Source: Sclerurus mexicanus (Eukaryota; Chordata; Aves; Passeriformes; Furnariidae). Taken from it: a DNA stretch of 64,000 nucleotides. The stretch lies in the NCBI GenBank assembly GCA_013396755.1, contig VWZF01005819.1:138094-202093 (forward strand), read 5' to 3'. The position numbers and the translations under genes are program-made. Below are positions 61,501-64,000 of the stretch, in pieces; position 1 is the first letter of the stretch, and each line of letters opens with the position of its first letter. The notes below the pieces were generated by a model that worked only from the letters and a program-made list of their open reading frames with translations, ran no database searches and had not been told where the DNA came from.

Positions 61501-63320
61501 CATTCCCAGGGGAGACCCTGGGAAAAGCCAGCAAACACACACAGCAGAATCATGGACACAGGGATCCATGGAGAATTCTGGGCTTTCCCACAAGCACCCT
61601 TTAAATCATGGCAGAAGTGGCACCTTCGAAAGGTGGAGCTATCAAAGCTAACCATACACTATCAAACAAAGCCCTTGATTGAGTCATTGACAGTTGATTG
61701 GTGGAAGTCACCCCATTTCTCTGATTTTCTGGAAGAGAAATCAAACCCTGCTGCTTTTCCAGGTGTACTCTGTGCTCTACTGCCCTGCAGAGCTGGCACA
61801 TTGTCCTGTGATTACATGAACACCTTATCACCGGGATCGGTCACTCGTCACACGCACAGCACCTGTTCTCCTCTCTGAACACATCCATTTAAGTCTAGCA
61901 ATCTTTATTTTGTCTAAGTTATACTATATAATAATATAAGCTATGCAATTGGCAGAGGAGGTGACAAGCACCTAGTCCAACAGCTGCCAGCACAGGCTCT
62001 GCCAGCACCCCAAAGGGCCAGGGGACCCAGTGGGGACACCAAACGTGGCATTCCAGCAGCAACAAAGGGCTTTTCATATAAGAGATGACTGAACAACTTG
62101 AGTCTGAGCAAAAGGGTTTTTTTAAATCAATTCTTTCATTTCTGCTGCATGCGTAGAAGCTTCTTGTTCTGTTCCCTTGGTACATGCTATAAAAAGAGTT
62201 CTGAATAATTAAGTGGGTTTAGATCACACATTATATTCTTCTGAGTCACAGGTTTGGAAGGAGCAGTGAGGGCACAGTAGCAAATGACTACTGTAAGGTT
62301 ACCAATTGGGTTGGGAAGCGACCTGCAGAAAGGAAGGCAAGTTACACAGAACAATAAAAACTATCAATAAATTGACAAATTAATCTGTTTACCTTTCAGC
62401 TTAGCCTGGTATAACTCGCAAAGATCACCTTCACTTAATCTTGAACTACGTTCAAATAAGGTTTGGTTTCATTTGAACTTGCTTTCTCTCAGAGGAAACC
62501 ACCAAATATTTTGCAGTGCATAGGTGCAGCCTGATTGCTCTTTTCCACACATACTATAAATACTGAGAAGACTACCCAAAGCATGCTTCCCAACTTCCAG
62601 AGCCTTATGGCAATCCATTGGGACAACACAGGAAATACCAGTTATTACTTATTCTCTTTCACAAAGAAGAAAGGCAAACTTGTTAAATATTTGCAGCTAA
62701 AAGGGAAACAAAAGTACAAAACAGTTTCAATGAACAGCTGACGTGCTTAAAGTGTGTCACAACCAATTTTCAAATCCACCCCTGCCCAAGTGTGTAGCTG
62801 CAAAGGTTTTTAAACCAATTAGCAACTTCATATTGTGTTAACTACCAAAATACACAGATTTCTCACCAACACACCCTGTTGGCAGAATACTCTTCACTAA
62901 ACAGCTGGGAAAACCAACAGCAAAGAGGAATTCTCAATGGGCTTCTTTGCTACAGTTGCACAGCCTGACTGCTTTCCATCCCTAGCAGGGAGACCTGGGA
63001 AAACCACATTCTTGTGCCTTCACGGGAAAAAAGTGCTTTACAGACTAAGACAATCACCCAAGAATGCCACTTGAGTACAGCCAATCACCTGGTTTCATTT
63101 TATAAGCCATTCTTACGATACATTATATTTTTTTGCATTTGAGAAAATTTGTGTGGAAGAGAGTCCTGCTCCCCAACCTCTCCCTGAAAATGACACCTCC
63201 TTGCAGGCTGGGAAGAAGGCATGGAGTAATGTGGGCCTGACTGGTCCACTGGGACTGTGTCAGATCTCAAGGAGTATATTGTTCCCACCGAAGAGTTAAC
63301 CTTTATTAGACATCGATACT

Positions 63321-63473
63321 TCATTGCTCCTGAGAGCGCAGAAGAACAGAGCCTATGCACTGGGCCAGCAGCAGATGGGCATCAATGTGACTATTGATAA
63401 ACTCAACATCAGACTCCAGTTCCTGAGTAGATATTCCAACACCTTTCCACATCCTCTGGCTGGCTGGAAAAAG
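63321..63473 (-). other. Candidate terminal coding exon of an unidentified - strand transcript
   Basis: After a good acceptor (TTGCTTTTGTCAG|C) the - strand is open for 50 codons to TGA (63321-63323), and AATAAA follows 13 nt later (63302-63307). The peptide begins LFPASQRMWKGVGISTQ and ends AQCIGSVLLRSQEQ. Its composition (acidic, amphipathic, few low-complexity residues) looks protein-like, but I do not recognise it and it matches no part of MINPP1 that I know. Alternative acceptors at CCAG|CCAG repeats (for example coding side 63463) would change the start. It could be an alternative last exon of MINPP1, the end of another gene, or chance. Confidence 0.3.
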
Positions 63474-64000
63474 CTGACAAAAGCAATCACAGAGTGAAAA
63501 TCACATTTTAAAGCCTTCAACATCACCTTGCTGTACAGCAAGACCTACACAGAAGAAAATTTTGGCAGTTTAAACACAAGAATTATAATAGAATTCGCAT
63601 GATAAAATACCCTGAAAATGTATGAAACTTTTGCACTGCAAATCAAAGGTGGGACTAATTAGCAAGAGGTATTTGTTACCACCATCATAATTTCCTTAGG
63701 ACACACTAATCAGCAGGTGTTTTCCCCAGAATAAAAGCAGGGTTTGATAAAGCAACCACGTTTGGTGAGCAGGTTGCGAGGTCAAGAGTCTTCATTAAAG
63801 AAACAGGGTTACAATAAGAGCAAGGTTTCTCTTTTTAATTCTGCTGTAACCGAACGAAAACAGGACAGACTTACTGACCAGAAACACAAAGTATTCTACA
63901 GAAATACAGCATTGCCAACACTGTTCTCCTCTGCCAAGCCTGGCGCAGAACAGATAATCCAGATCCCTCAGCTCCTTGCTGGAACACAAACACTTCTACT

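Larger units (their letters stand above)
57294..63320. other. MINPP1: Probable last intron of MINPP1; no other gene supported
   Basis: Mostly AT-leaning noncoding sequence. I searched the - strand by eye for the preceding MINPP1 exon and for the GC-rich first exon and found neither, so this intron should extend past the right edge. It contains two CR1 fragments (57,528-57,790 and 58,392-58,510). Confidence 0.6.

Noticed and set aside
63353..63541. - strand ORF with KVLEYL, matching a hexapeptide of MINPP1
   Set aside because: Similarity stops after six residues and the frame has no acceptor in the right phase; another frame of the same DNA looks more protein-like.

Overview
The window is vertebrate nuclear DNA, almost certainly from a bird. 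It has spliced genes with GT/AG introns, CpG-rich 5' ends, and more than twenty fragments of the avian LINE CR1 on both strands, recognisable by their conserved 3' tail ('...CCAACCCAAACCATTCTATG' type). Gene order and orientation match the segment that in human lies on 10q23 (PTEN side - ATAD1 - PAPSS2 - MINPP1). There are no prokaryotic features.

Layout. 1-4.45 kb: two CpG-rich islands (about 1-450 and 3,945-4,460) on either side of a satellite block made of about 0.8 kb of TA-rich sequence and fourteen 50-bp repeat units. 5.8-16.6 kb: ATAD1 on the + strand; nine coding exons were resolved at base level (362 aa), with a 3' UTR ending near tandem AATAAA signals at 16.55-16.57 kb. 16.6-17.3 kb: a short convergent intergenic spacer, largely one CR1 copy. 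17.3-43.45 kb: PAPSS2 on the - strand; all twelve coding exons were resolved (609 aa), with a 14 kb first intron holding a 41-bp minisatellite and several CR1 copies. An assembly gap (N, 43,525-43,631) lies just upstream of its start codon. 43.6-56.9 kb: intergenic, with CR1 fragments and no gene I can support. 56.9-57.3 kb: the last coding exon of MINPP1 on the - strand; the rest of that gene is beyond the right edge. 57.3-64 kb: probably the last MINPP1 intron, with a candidate but unidentified small terminal exon at 63.3-63.5 kb.

The genes are ordinary single-copy genes and do not form a functional system. ATAD1 extracts mislocalised tail-anchored proteins from the outer mitochondrial and peroxisomal membranes. 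PAPSS2 makes the sulfate donor PAPS. MINPP1 dephosphorylates inositol polyphosphates in the ER lumen. I found no clearly new biological system. The points most worth checking are the candidate exon at 63.3 kb, the satellite block between two candidate ATAD1 promoters, a GGGA microsatellite acting as the polypyrimidine tract of a PAPSS2 exon, and the divergent ATAD1 C-terminus.
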